Positions 50,949 to 60,393 of a DNA stretch of 64,000 nt are shown in pieces. The stretch spans positions 372,001-436,000 of the forward strand of contig CAVSII010000001.1 in NCBI GenBank assembly GCA_963727955.1. The letters run 5' to 3'. Origin of the DNA: Bog-756 sp963727955 (lineage in GTDB: Bacteria; Actinomycetota; Acidimicrobiia; Acidimicrobiales; RAAP-2). Under the pieces are notes generated by a model, which was given only the letters and a program-made list of their open reading frames with translations, had not been told where the DNA came from and did not search any database. The position numbers and the translations under genes were made by a program. Every line of letters begins with the position of its first letter. Within the stretch, counting starts at the first letter, position 1.

Positions 50949-51401
50949 ATGACCGAGACGGTCGCCGAGACGAGCGGCCGACCCGGCGTCCAACCCCGGG
51001 CCGAGCCCTCCGCCCAGGGTGGCGACAGGTTCGTCGACGCGGCCGGCCTGGTGGTCGACGAGGCCAGTGGGCAGAAGGTGGTGGCCCATATTGACGTGGG
51101 ACCCTCCCATCACACGCCGTGGGGAATTGTGCACGGCGGGGTGTACGCCACCGCCGTCGAGTCTGCGGCCAGCATCGGCGCGTGCCTGGCGGTGGAGGAC
51201 CGAGAGTTGATTGCCGTCGGGTTGACCAATACCACCCACTTCCTCCGGTCGATAGCCGCCGGCCGGGTGCGGGTGGAGGCGGTTCCCCTCAACCAGGGGA
51301 GGACCCAACAGCTGTGGCGGGTGGACATCACCGATGGATCGGAGAGGTTGATCGCCCACGGTGAGGTCCGGCTCCAGAACGTCGCCCCCACCGTACGGTA
51401 G
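50949..51401 (+). CDS. PaaI family hotdog-fold thioesterase
   Basis: This 150-residue acyl-CoA thioesterase has the hotdog signature HHTPWGIVHGGVYATAVESAASIGA (nucleophile/acid region in VHGGVYATAVES) followed by LIAVGLTNTTHFLRSIAAGRVRVEAVPLNQGRTQQLWRVDI. It hydrolyses an acyl- or aryl-CoA; the substrate is not deducible. ATG 50949 follows GGGTC with a weak ribosome site. It precedes the GH92 gene by 29 bp in the same direction. Confidence 0.92.
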   Translation: MTETVAETSGRPGVQPRAEPSAQGGDRFVDAAGLVVDEASGQKVVAHIDVGPSHHTPWGIVHGGVYATAVESAASIGACLAVEDRELIAVGLTNTTHFLRSIAAGRVRVEAVPLNQGRTQQLWRVDITDGSERLIAHGEVRLQNVAPTVR

Positions 51402-51430
51402 CGGCCGTCGGGGAGCACTAGTGTTCGCCC

Positions 51431-54299
51431 GTGGCGCGGGCCTGTGGTCGGGGGTGGACGAAGGCGGTCGCCGTATTGTTGGTGGTCTCCGGCGTCGGAG
51501 CATCGGTCTCGACAGCCACCGCCACAGTTACAGCCTCCGCCGCCGGGGCGGCGTCAGCGGTCATTATTCCCGCCGGATCGCCGGTGGCGCTGCGGCCCGG
51601 AGCCGATACCGGCGGTCCGGCCGCCATGGTGGATCCCGAGGTGGGCACCGGGGTGGGTCAGGTGGCCCCGGCCAACGTGAGCGAGTACCCGGGGGCGTCG
51701 GTGCCGTTGGGCATGGCCCAGTTCAGCCCCGATACCTGGCCCGATCGCCAAGTGGCCACCGGTTCGGGCTACGACTATGCCGACTCCCAGATCTCGGGCT
51801 TCAGCCTGACCCACCTGTCCGGCCCGGGCTGCGCCATCTACGGGGACATCCCCATCCTGCCGGTGGACGGTGGTCCACCCGGCTCACCCGAGAACGCCCT
51901 TCAACCCTTCTCCCACAGCAACGAGCACGCGTCGGCCGGAAACTATTCGGTGCGGGTCGGACCACCGGCCGGCCCGACGGTCGGTGTGCGACTCACGGCC
52001 ACCACCCGCACCGCCTTGGGTCAGTTCACCTTTCCTTCCGCCCCTTCGGCGTCGCCAGCGGCTGCTTCCGAGGCCGGCGACACCCTCCTGTTCAAGGCCA
52101 GTGATTCGGCCGCGGGCTCGAGTGCTTCCGAGGTCCGTCTGGTCGGTGACAACGAGCTCACCGGCTCGGTGACCAGTGGCGACTTCTGTGGGATCCCGGG
52201 CAACTACACCCTGTACTTCGTGGCCCGGTTCTCGACTCCCTTCGTGGCCAGTGGGACCTGGCACGGTGGGGCCCCGGGCCCGACGGCCAGCTGTTCGGGC
52301 ACAGCCGACGCCAGCTGCGGGGCCCAGAGTGGGGGACTGAGCCCATCGGCCAGCTGTACCGGTACGGCCGACGCCAGCTGCGGGGCCTGGGTCAGCTTCC
52401 GGCGCCCCGGCGACACAGCCGCCCAGACCGTGGTGGCCAAGGTGGGCGTCTCCTACGTGTCGGCGGCTGGAGCGGCCGGCAATCTGGCCACCGAGGATCC
52501 GGGGCTGGGACTTCGACAAGGTGTCCCAGGCGGCCACGGCGGAGTGGAACGGGCTCCTGGGCCGGGTGGGCGTACACGGCGGCCCCACCGACCAACGGCG
52601 CATCTTCTACACCGCCCTCTACCACTCCCTCCTCTTTCCCTCGGTGTTCAGTGATGACGACGGTCGCTACATCGGATTCGACCATCGCGTCCACACCTTG
52701 AGCAAGGGTGACGTGCAGTACGCCAATTTCTCCGAGTGCGACATGTACCGGTCCCAGGTCCCCCTACTGGCCATGTTGCTACCCGGTCCGACGGCGCAGA
52801 TGGTCCAATCGCTCCTACGGGACGGGTCACAGACCAAGGGGGGCTTCCTGCCCAGGTGGGCCATCGCCGACAACGACGCCGCTCAGTGGGACGGCGACTC
52901 GGCCGACGCTATCATCGCCGACGCCTACGCCTTCGGCGCCCGTCACTTCGACGTGAAGGAGGCGCTGGCGGCCATGGTCCACGGGGCGACGGTGCCCGAA
53001 AACAACGGTCTGATCGTCGAGCGGCAGAACCTGGTGCAGTACAAGGCCGACGGTTGGGTGCCGGAGCTCAGCTACGACGTCACCTCGTATCCGTACACGG
53101 ACGGAGGCTCGGAGACTCTGGAGTACGCGGTGGACGACTTCTCGATCGCCCAGCTGGCCAAGGCGGCGGGCGACACCGCGGTGGCCGCCACCTTCGCCCG
53201 GCGTGGTCAGAACTGGCAGAACCTGTTCGACCCGGCCACCGGTTACCTGGCTGCCCGCCAGGCCGACGGAAGCTTTCCGCCGGGGCCGGCGTTCCAACCG
53301 GCCAGCCCGGCCGACCAGGCCCAGGGTGTGGCCCAGCAGGGCTTCGAGGAGGGCAATGCCGTCCAGTACACATGGGCCGTGCCCCAGAACCTGGCCGGCC
53401 TCATCGGGCTGATGGGCGGAGACCAACAGGCGGTGGCCAAACTCGACACCTTCTTCACCCAGCTCAACGCCACCCGCTTCGCCCCTTACGAGTGGGCGGG
53501 CAACGAGCCGGGGGAGTGGGTCCCCTTCGACTACGACTACGCCGGCCAACCGTGGGCCACCCAGTCCGTGGTGCGCCGCATCATGACCGAGCTCTACTCG
53601 TTGACCCCCACCGGTGAACCGGGCAATGACGACCTCGGCGCCCTGTCCTCGTGGTACGTGTGGAGCGCACTGGGCCTCTACCCCGAGACCCCCGGAGCAG
53701 CCGACCTGGCGATGGCCAGCCCGCTCTTTCCGGAGGTGCGGATTGTGGAAGGCAACGGGCGTGTCCTGACGGTTACCGCAGCCCACGCTCCCGACCAGTA
53801 CGTCCACAGCGCCCGCCTGACCGTGGGGAGCAACTCCCCGGCCAACTGGGACAAACCCTGGATTCCGGCGACGGCCTTGGCCGAGGGAGCCAACCTGGCC
53901 GTCGACCTGGGCACGGTTCCCGACAAGAAATGGGGCACCTCACCGAGGGCCGCCCCTCCGTCGTTCGGCGGGGGAGCCGCACCGGCCGTAGGTTTCACCT
54001 TGCCGGGCGGGGCGGTCTCCGTCGGCGCCCACGCATCGGCGTCCTTCGCCTTGGGCATACAAGAAGAGCGGCGCCGGACCACAGCCACCCCGGTGACGTG
54101 GCATGTCGCCTCTTCCCCGGGGGCAGCCGAGGTCTCTCTCTCCCCGTCATCGGGGACGATCGAGGTGACCGGGGATCGGGCCACCGTCCCGGTGGGGATC
54201 GATGCCGGCGACCCCGGAACCTATCCGGTCACCTTCAAACTCCAGCAAGGATCGGCCGCCCTGCCCAGCCTCACCGTCGACGTCGACGTCTCGCCCTGA
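51431..54299 (+). CDS. Secreted GH92 alpha-mannosidase, interrupted by a 1-base frameshift
   Basis: GTG 51431 opens a signal peptide (WTKAVAVLLVVSGVGASVSTATA). The N-terminal GH92 domain (VDPEVGTGVGQVAPANVSEYPGASVPLGMAQFSPDT...) contains a repeated SCxGTADASCGA segment. At the GGGG run 52501-52504 one G seems extra; removing it continues as GWDFDKVSQAATAEWNGLLG. The catalytic half is complete: TDQRRIFYTALYHSLLFPSVFSDDDGRY, FSECDMYRSQVPLL, FEEGNAVQYTWAVPQNLAGLIGLMGG and GNDDLGALSSWYVWSALGLYPETPG. GH92 enzymes are calcium-dependent exo-alpha-mannosidases. The C-terminal roughly 170 residues form an Ig-like extension. It precedes a GH31 gene, suggesting extracellular glycan use. Confidence 0.88.
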
Positions 54300-54341
54300 T
54301 CATGTCATCGACCCCTCGTCAAGAACAAGGCTCGACCGAAC

Positions 54342-57317
54342 ATGGCCCGGAACGTCACCGGTTCCCGCGCACCAGGGCAAAGAACCGGTGGACTGAGGAC
54401 CACTCTCGTCATCACGGCCATGGTCATGGTGACGGTCATGGTGACGGCGATGGTGACGGCCTTCGCCCTGTCGCCCGCCGCCGCCTCCACCCCGGGGTCG
54501 TCGAACACCGACACCATCCCGGTCGATCTTTCCACTCCCATCAACGTGGCCAACGGCACGCCCCACCCGTCGGCTGTGGTTGTGGAGGGTGACGCTCGCT
54601 TCGAGGTCCTGAGCCCGACGCTCATCCGTCTCGAGTACTCGCCGTCACGGACTTTCGAGAACAACCCCACTGTCAACGCCGTGGACCGACGTCTTCCTGT
54701 GCCGAGGTACACCGTCACCCGGGCCAACGGGTGGGTGGCCATCCGAACCGACCGGGCCGTGTTGCGCTACAAGATGGGTTCGGGACCCTTCACCGTGTCC
54801 AATACCTCCCTCCAGTTGTCGGTCGACGGCCACCTCACCACCGTGGCCCCGACGTGGGACGGGGAGTGCACCTTCGGTCAGGTCTGCCAGGCCGGTGCCG
54901 CCTCTTTGGGTGGAGGGTCCAGCCTGGGCCAGAGCTTCAACGGGTACCAGAGCACGGCCGGCTACGCCGGCGACTTCCTGACCAGCGGGGCCAGCGTCAC
55001 CTGGAACGTCCTGGGGGCCACGGCCGGACCGGCCCAGCTGGCCATCCGCTACACGAACCTGCCTACCCCCCCTGTCACTCCCCTCACCAGCACCATCGAC
55101 TTGGAGGTCGACGGCCATCTGCGCCACACACTGGCGGCCCCCCCGACCACCGCGGCGGCGCCGTGGTCGGCGCTCACCGCCACCGCCGACCTGGTGGCCG
55201 GGACCAACACCGTGCGGCTGGTCAGCACGACGACGGACAGCTTCGATCTGGGCATCGACACCCTGTCCATCGGCCCGGCCGGGGCCGCCGTGCCCGCGCC
55301 ACCGCAGACCGGTCCCCTCGGTGGCTGGATCCGCGGCTTCGACACCGACACCTACAACGAGAACCCCACCTGTGGACCCGGTGAGGTGGGTGCCACTTGC
55401 CAGGCCGGCATCGAACCACTCAACACCGACGGCTTGCTCGACACCGCCGGTTGGCGCCTGCTGGACGACACCGACACGGCCGTCTGGACCAGCAACGGGT
55501 GGGTGAAACCCCGGCCGGCTGACGGGGACCTCCAGGACGGCTACCTGTTCGCCTACGGGCACCACTACATAGGTGCACTGCACACGCTGGACCAGCTCAC
55601 CGGCCCGGCCCCGCTACCCACCCGCAACGTGTTCGGGGTGTGGTACTCCGACTACACCCCCTACTCGAGCGCCACCATCGAAGGCACGATCTTCCCGGCT
55701 TTCGCAGCCAACCACGTTCCCCTCAACGCCCTGTCCCTCGATACCGACTGGAAGGCGCCCAACGACTGGAACGGGTGGGAGTGGAACGGCCAGCTCTTTC
55801 CCGACCCCGAGTCGTTCTTGCGGTGGGCCAAGGATCGGGGAGTCGAGGTCACCCTGAACCTGCACTCGAGCATCGACGACAACGATCCGCGGCTGCCCGA
55901 AGCCCAGCGCGTTGCCGGCCACCCTCTCGCCTCGTCGAGCTGTACCAACGGTCCCTGCAAGGTGTGGGACTGGAGCTCGGAATCGCAAGCCGAGTCCAAC
56001 TTCACCCTGCAGCAGAGCTTCCAGAAGCAAGGAGTGGCCTTCTGGTGGCTGGACTGGTGCTGTGACAATTCGATCGTGTCGATGCCCGGGGTCACTCCCG
56101 ATTCGTTCATCGACCATCTCTACGCACAGGACATGGACAACCTGGGCCAGCGGGGATTCGTCCTGGCTCGTATCGGAGGCTCCAACGCCGATCCCGAGGA
56201 GGTGTATCCGGCCGGTCCGTGGTCGGATCACACCTCGACCATCGCCTTCACCGGCGACGCATGGGGGACGTGGAACACGCTGGCCGCCGAGGCGGCCCTC
56301 GTCCCCGACGAGGCCACCATCGGCGAGCCGTACGTGAGCAGTGACATCGGCAGTTACCTCGGGCCACCGCCCACCCAGTCGGGGGCCGACCCGCCCGACC
56401 TCTACGACCGGTGGGTCCAGCTGGGTACCTTCCAGCCCATCCTCCGTCTTCATTCCAACAACGAGGACCGGCTCCCGTGGCAGTACCCACAGCCGGTGCA
56501 GGCCATCACCGAGTCATTTCTGCGCCTGCGGGAGGCTCTGCTTCCCTACACCTACACGTTGGCTGCCGACGCCAACCGGTCCGGCCTGCCGATGACCCGG
56601 CCTCTCTACCTGGACTACCCCGATCAGTCCTCGGCCTACCTCCATCCCACCGAGTACCTCTACGGACCGGACATGCTGGTGGCCCCGGTCACCGGTCCGG
56701 GCAGCGTGGCGGCCTCGACGGTGTGGTTCCCCCCGGGCCGGTGGGTCGACTTCTTTACCGGCGCCACCTTCACAGGACCGTCGTCGGCCACGCTGGACGA
56801 GCCCCTGGGCCGCATGCCGGTCTTCGTGCGTGCCGGCGGCATCATCGCCGAGCAGTCGTCCATTCGGGCAACAGGCCCGGCTTCGTCGCTGACCATCACC
56901 GCCTACGCCGGCTCGAGTGGGTCGTTCAGTGTCTACGACGACGCCGGCACGGGGCGCGGCTACACCAAGGGTCAGAGCACCGAGACCCTGATCACCACCT
57001 CTTCGTCTGCTCCGGCCGGCGGCACGCCCTCCACCCGGGTCACCATCGGGCCCACCCGTGGCCACTTTCCGGGGGAGCCGGCGGATTTCACCTACCGGGT
57101 GCGTCTGACCGATCTCTCTCGGCCGGCCCGGGTAACCCTCAACGGACGGCGACTGACGGCCACGGCGGCCGGTGCTGGCGGGCCCTCGTGGTCCTATGAC
57201 TCGTCTACGGACACCGTGACCGTGATGGTCGGGGCCGGCGCCGTAGGTCGCACCGTCACCGTGGTGGCCGGGGGATCCTCGCCGGTGGCCCGAGCGGAGC
57301 CGCCGGTCGCTTCCTGA
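54342..57317 (+). CDS. Secreted GH31 family alpha-glycosidase with inserted carbohydrate-binding module
   Basis: This 991-residue exported enzyme has a signal region carrying VMVTVMVTAMVTA repeats, then the GH31 N-domain. An inserted CBM35/CBM6-like module lies around residues 185-310 (NGYQSTAGYAGDFLTSGASVTWNVLGATAG... SFDLGIDTLSIG). The (beta/alpha)8 barrel has FGVWYSDYTPYSS, the nucleophile Asp near 571 in FWWLDWCCDNS, and the acid/base Asp near 639 in IAFTGDAWGTW. DRWVQLGTFQPILRLHS and the beta-sandwich tail complete it. Specificity is unclear; alpha-glucosidase or xylosidase are options. It follows the GH92 gene by 42 bp. Confidence 0.9.
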   Translation: MARNVTGSRAPGQRTGGLRTTLVITAMVMVTVMVTAMVTAFALSPAAASTPGSSNTDTIPVDLSTPINVANGTPHPSAVVVEGDARFEVLSPTLIRLEYSPSRTFENNPTVNAVDRRLPVPRYTVTRANGWVAIRTDRAVLRYKMGSGPFTVSNTSLQLSVDGHLTTVAPTWDGECTFGQVCQAGAASLGGGSSLGQSFNGYQSTAGYAGDFLTSGASVTWNVLGATAGPAQLAIRYTNLPTPPVTPLTSTIDLEVDGHLRHTLAAPPTTAAAPWSALTATADLVAGTNTVRLVSTTTDSFDLGIDTLSIGPAGAAVPAPPQTGPLGGWIRGFDTDTYNENPTCGPGEVGATCQAGIEPLNTDGLLDTAGWRLLDDTDTAVWTSNGWVKPRPADGDLQDGYLFAYGHHYIGALHTLDQLTGPAPLPTRNVFGVWYSDYTPYSSATIEGTIFPAFAANHVPLNALSLDTDWKAPNDWNGWEWNGQLFPDPESFLRWAKDRGVEVTLNLHSSIDDNDPRLPEAQRVAGHPLASSSCTNGPCKVWDWSSESQAESNFTLQQSFQKQGVAFWWLDWCCDNSIVSMPGVTPDSFIDHLYAQDMDNLGQRGFVLARIGGSNADPEEVYPAGPWSDHTSTIAFTGDAWGTWNTLAAEAALVPDEATIGEPYVSSDIGSYLGPPPTQSGADPPDLYDRWVQLGTFQPILRLHSNNEDRLPWQYPQPVQAITESFLRLREALLPYTYTLAADANRSGLPMTRPLYLDYPDQSSAYLHPTEYLYGPDMLVAPVTGPGSVAASTVWFPPGRWVDFFTGATFTGPSSATLDEPLGRMPVFVRAGGIIAEQSSIRATGPASSLTITAYAGSSGSFSVYDDAGTGRGYTKGQSTETLITTSSSAPAGGTPSTRVTIGPTRGHFPGEPADFTYRVRLTDLSRPARVTLNGRRLTATAAGAGGPSWSYDSSTDTVTVMVGAGAVGRTVTVVAGGSSPVARAEPPVAS
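54405..54464 (+). repeat. 12-bp tandem repeats in the GH31 signal-peptide region
   Basis: GGTCATGGTGAC, GGTCATGGTGAC and GGCGATGGTGAC follow each other between about 54422 and 54458, giving Met-Val-Thr/Met-Val-Ala repeats in the hydrophobic core of the signal peptide. Unit number would change the length of the membrane segment. Confidence 0.8.
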
Positions 57318-57318
57318 T

Positions 57319-58083
57319 TCAGCTGGTGGGACAGGTCAGGCCGAAGCCGCTCAGGACAGCCGTGGGTACCACCGGGGCCTGGCTGGTTCCGGGGCATCCC
57401 ACCTCGGCGCTCCCGAACCCGATCACCGTCCATGTCCCGCCGGACAAGTAGACGATCCCGTAACCGGGTTGGACGTCGACATCGTTGTTGGATGCCGGGC
57501 CGATCCGGAACAGCACGTAGTTGGGATTGACCGAGGAGAGCGCCGACGAGGTGATGGCCCAGGTCCCTGCGGTGGGACCGTGCGCCGTCTCGTAGGCCGT
57601 GATGGCGGCGGTGGCTGCGGGCGGCACCCCGGATCCCGACGGCGCCGTGGTGGTCGAGGCGGCCACCGTCGTCGATGTGGTCGTCGTCGTGGTGCACACT
57701 TTCTTTCCGGCGGTCACCGCCGCCAGCAACTTGGCTTTCGTGTTGGTCCCGTAGACGCCGTCCACACTGAGCCCGTCGGATGATTGGAACGACCGGACCG
57801 CCCGTGTGGTCGCCGGACCGACGATCCCGTCGACGGCACCCGAGTAGCAGCCCACGGCCAGCAGCGCTGCCTGCATGCTCTTGACCGCGGCGACGGACAG
57901 ACCACCGGTGGTGGTCGAGGTCGTCGCGCTGGAGGTGGTCGTCGAGCTGGTCGAGCCCTTCGAGCAACCGGCCACGGCGGCCGCACCCGCCAAAAGCGTG
58001 AACCCCACCGCCGCCCACCGGCGCGGCGAGGCTGTCCGGCTCCGGTGGCCTGTGTCCTCCGATTCCACTGGCCCTGTGTTCAC
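57319..58083 (-). CDS. Lipoprotein with a peptidoglycan-binding domain
   Basis: This 254-residue protein has a lipobox AVAGC in VGFTLLAGAAAVAGCSKGS, a Ser/Thr linker, and a PG_binding_1 domain: VKSMQAALLAVGCYSGAVDGIVGPATTRAVRSFQSSDGLSVDGVYGTNTKAKLLAA. A second Thr-rich linker leads to a C-terminal domain (WAITSSALSSVNPNYVLFRIGPASNNDVDVQPGYGIVYLSGGTWTVIGFGSAEVGC) of unknown family. It should anchor in the membrane and bind the cell wall. It converges on the GH31 gene with 1 bp between the stops. Confidence 0.87.
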   Translation of the reverse strand: MNTGPVESEDTGHRSRTASPRRWAAVGFTLLAGAAAVAGCSKGSTSSTTTSSATTSTTTGGLSVAAVKSMQAALLAVGCYSGAVDGIVGPATTRAVRSFQSSDGLSVDGVYGTNTKAKLLAAVTAGKKVCTTTTTTSTTVAASTTTAPSGSGVPPAATAAITAYETAHGPTAGTWAITSSALSSVNPNYVLFRIGPASNNDVDVQPGYGIVYLSGGTWTVIGFGSAEVGCPGTSQAPVVPTAVLSGFGLTCPTS

Positions 58084-58143
58084 GCCGAAGCCCTTCTTTC
58101 TCGTCTTTCTTTCCCGCCCGTCGGGCGTGTCGGGTTTGCCGGC

Positions 58144-59580
58144 TCAGCCAACAGGGGCGTGGGGTCCGTCTGCCGTGGACGGGGTGGAAACAGGAGGGGG
58201 ACCGTCGCTCCGGTCGGCCTTCAACCGCTGGAGGAAGAGCTCGTACACCAGGAGCAGGACGCCGATGATGATGAAGCTGAGCCACGACACGCTGACGATG
58301 AAGAGCAGTACGGCGGCCACCACCGCACCCCCCAGCTGAAGGCCATCGGCGTGGGACGACGCCCAGGCCAGCCCCCGTTCACGCCGCTCGCCACTGACCG
58401 TGGCCACCATCGTCCGCCAACCCCGGACGACGAGGGAGCGGAGGGCCACGGCCCAGCGATAGGGGCCGCTCAACAAGGCCACCACCAGGATGGCCACGGC
58501 AATTCCCAGGATCCATGCGGTCAGGACGAAGAAGCCATGGAGGAGGTCACCCAGCACGAGCTGGGCTACCTGCGGGCTGTTGGCCTTGCTGGCCAGCGCA
58601 CCCTGCTCGTGGATCACCACCCGCCGAACCACGATCATCAGGAGAGTGGTACCGACGAGCAACTGAACGAGGGTTCTGCGCCGCGACACCGACAGCCACA
58701 GGCTCAAGGCGATGAGGATGAGCGTGATGAGCGGCAGGAGGATGGCCAGCCGGTCGAAGGCCTTCACCCCGCGCTGCACGGTGTCGAGACTCTTCGATCG
58801 GACCAGAGTGATCTGGCCGAAGTTGGAGGGCAGTTGGACCCCGAGGGCTTTGGACAGCTTGTCGACGGCCGCCTGCGGCAGCTCGGCGGAGGTGATGGTG
58901 GGCAGCTTGACGCTCTTTCCGGTCAGGCTGGAGGCCAGTCCGGAGACCTGTCCCAGGGCGTTATTGATCACAGGAACCGTATTGAGGACGATGTAGCCCC
59001 CCGACGTGGACAGGCTCTGGGTCTTCTGGCCGCGCAGAACTGCCACCAGCTCCTGGTGGGTGTTGGTGAGGGTGTTGATCCAGATCTTCTGAAAGCGCGC
59101 CGAGCCCAGTACCTTTTCCAGTTGGGCCGACACGTAGCCCTTGGTGGCGTTGGTGATGGGTCCGGCGGCAAAGCTGACCTTGTCCGGCAGCGCATTCTTC
59201 AATCGAATCTGCAGATGGAGCTGGACGAAGAGCTGATCGGTGGCCCGGGTCGCCACCGCCGCGTCCACCTCGGGATGCTCGAACACAGGGCCCACGGTTG
59301 CCACGAAGGTGTCGGTGTTGAGCACCGTACGGTGCGCCCAGACCACGGTGGTCGAGAGCACGACCAGAAGACAGGAGAGCACGACCAGAACGGCCACCAC
59401 CGCCCGGCGGAAGCGTCTCTTGCCGGTTTTGCCGGATCCCTTGACGGCATCCAGCTCCTCATGGAGGGTCTCGAGCTCGGCCTGCATGCGGGCCAGCTCC
59501 TCTGCCGTCGATTCGGTCGGCTCAGGACCCGGCTCCCCGGCAGACGGTGACCCGCTCGAGTCGTCGGCACCGTCATTCAT
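58144..59580 (-). CDS. Integral membrane protein with N-terminal coiled coil, unknown function
   Basis: This 478-residue protein has an acidic N-terminus and a coiled coil (STAEELARMQAELETLHEELDAVKG), then one membrane helix (AVVAVLVVLSCLLVVLSTTVVWA). An extracytoplasmic domain of about 170 residues follows (LNTDTFVATVGPVFEHPEVDAAVATRATDQLF...), with four further helices toward the C-terminus. The TVLNTDTFV...VAxRxTDQLF pattern recurs in an uncharacterised actinobacterial membrane family. It starts at ATG 59580 and is followed 60 bp later by the PG-binding lipoprotein gene, so an envelope role is plausible. Confidence 0.85.
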   Translation of the reverse strand: MNDGADDSSGSPSAGEPGPEPTESTAEELARMQAELETLHEELDAVKGSGKTGKRRFRRAVVAVLVVLSCLLVVLSTTVVWAHRTVLNTDTFVATVGPVFEHPEVDAAVATRATDQLFVQLHLQIRLKNALPDKVSFAAGPITNATKGYVSAQLEKVLGSARFQKIWINTLTNTHQELVAVLRGQKTQSLSTSGGYIVLNTVPVINNALGQVSGLASSLTGKSVKLPTITSAELPQAAVDKLSKALGVQLPSNFGQITLVRSKSLDTVQRGVKAFDRLAILLPLITLILIALSLWLSVSRRRTLVQLLVGTTLLMIVVRRVVIHEQGALASKANSPQVAQLVLGDLLHGFFVLTAWILGIAVAILVVALLSGPYRWAVALRSLVVRGWRTMVATVSGERRERGLAWASSHADGLQLGGAVVAAVLLFIVSVSWLSFIIIGVLLLVYELFLQRLKADRSDGPPPVSTPSTADGPHAPVG

Positions 59581-59686
59581 CAGGGAGCGACGCTACACGG
59601 ACGGGCGCGGATCGTCGCTGATCCTCGCCCGGACCCGGTGTCGGGCGGAGCACCGGCACCTGCCTCCGGTCCGTGCCCATGAGCTG

Positions 59687-60223
59687 TCACTGCCGCAGCG
59701 GGATATGCCGGACCGGTGAGTAACGGGCGCCTCCGGGCGAGAGCTCCGAAGCCACCAGGTCGAAGTGGGTGACCTCGAACGAGGCCGAAAGGGTCACGGG
59801 ATCAGGCGCCGTCGATTCTGTGGCCGCCGGGCGAAGCCTTCGGGATCGGGCCAAGGTGAGATGTCCCTCGAAGGGCGGCTCGCCCCCGTCGGCGGGAGGG
59901 ATGACGGGAGCGGTGGCGGCCCGGACTGCCTGGGCCAACCGGTCGAGCCCGGTCACCGGGAGATACAGCACCCGAGGGCGGTCGAACCACGCAGTGGCCG
60001 GACCCACCTGGCACTCGAGCGTGCCGGCCACCACATGAGCGACGGCCGTCAGCGCCGCGCTGAGCTCCGGGATGACCCGGTCGTCGACGTCACCCAGGAA
60101 GCGCAGGGTGACATGCCATTGGCCGGGATCGACCACCCGGAGGTGGGGGGCGGCTGGCAGGGCCAAACCCTCGATCCGCCGCCGGGTGGCGTCGTCGGGC
60201 CACACGGCCACGAACATCCGCAT
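59687..60223 (-). CDS. thpR: RNA 2',3'-cyclic phosphodiesterase (2H family)
   Basis: This 178-residue 2H phosphoesterase has two HxT motifs, QWHVTLRFLGDVDD near residue 38 and FEGHLTLARSRRL near residue 122. It begins MRMFVAVWPDDATRRRIEGLALPA, matching ThpR/LigT. It opens 2',3'-cyclic phosphates on RNA ends. ATG 60223 is chosen over the longer frame, whose first 50 codons run into the promoter region of the divergent MFS gene. Confidence 0.92.
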   Translation of the reverse strand: MRMFVAVWPDDATRRRIEGLALPAAPHLRVVDPGQWHVTLRFLGDVDDRVIPELSAALTAVAHVVAGTLECQVGPATAWFDRPRVLYLPVTGLDRLAQAVRAATAPVIPPADGGEPPFEGHLTLARSRRLRPAATESTAPDPVTLSASFEVTHFDLVASELSPGGARYSPVRHIPLRQ

Positions 60224-60282
60224 GGGTGAAGTCTGGTCCGTCACACCTCGGCAGGGGTGTTGCCCCGGCCCGGTGGTTAGAA

Positions 60283-60303
60283 TACGATACGGCGCGGATC
60301 GTA
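60283..60303 (+). promoter_or_regulatory. Candidate TetR operator upstream of the MFS-tetR operon
   Basis: TACGAT and ATCGTA form a perfect 6-bp inverted repeat with a 9-bp spacer (60283-60288 and 60298-60303). It sits about 90 bp before the MFS start and overlaps a TAGAAT element (60278-60283) that could be a -10 box. Position and symmetry suit the operator of the TetR regulator encoded in the same operon. Inferred only. Confidence 0.5.
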
Positions 60304-60393
60304 ATTGGGTTCGACCAGATCGCACAGGGCCCAGCCCATTCGACGTGAGACGGACCATGCCCGAAATAACCATGCCCGGAAAAGGAGAGCGTC

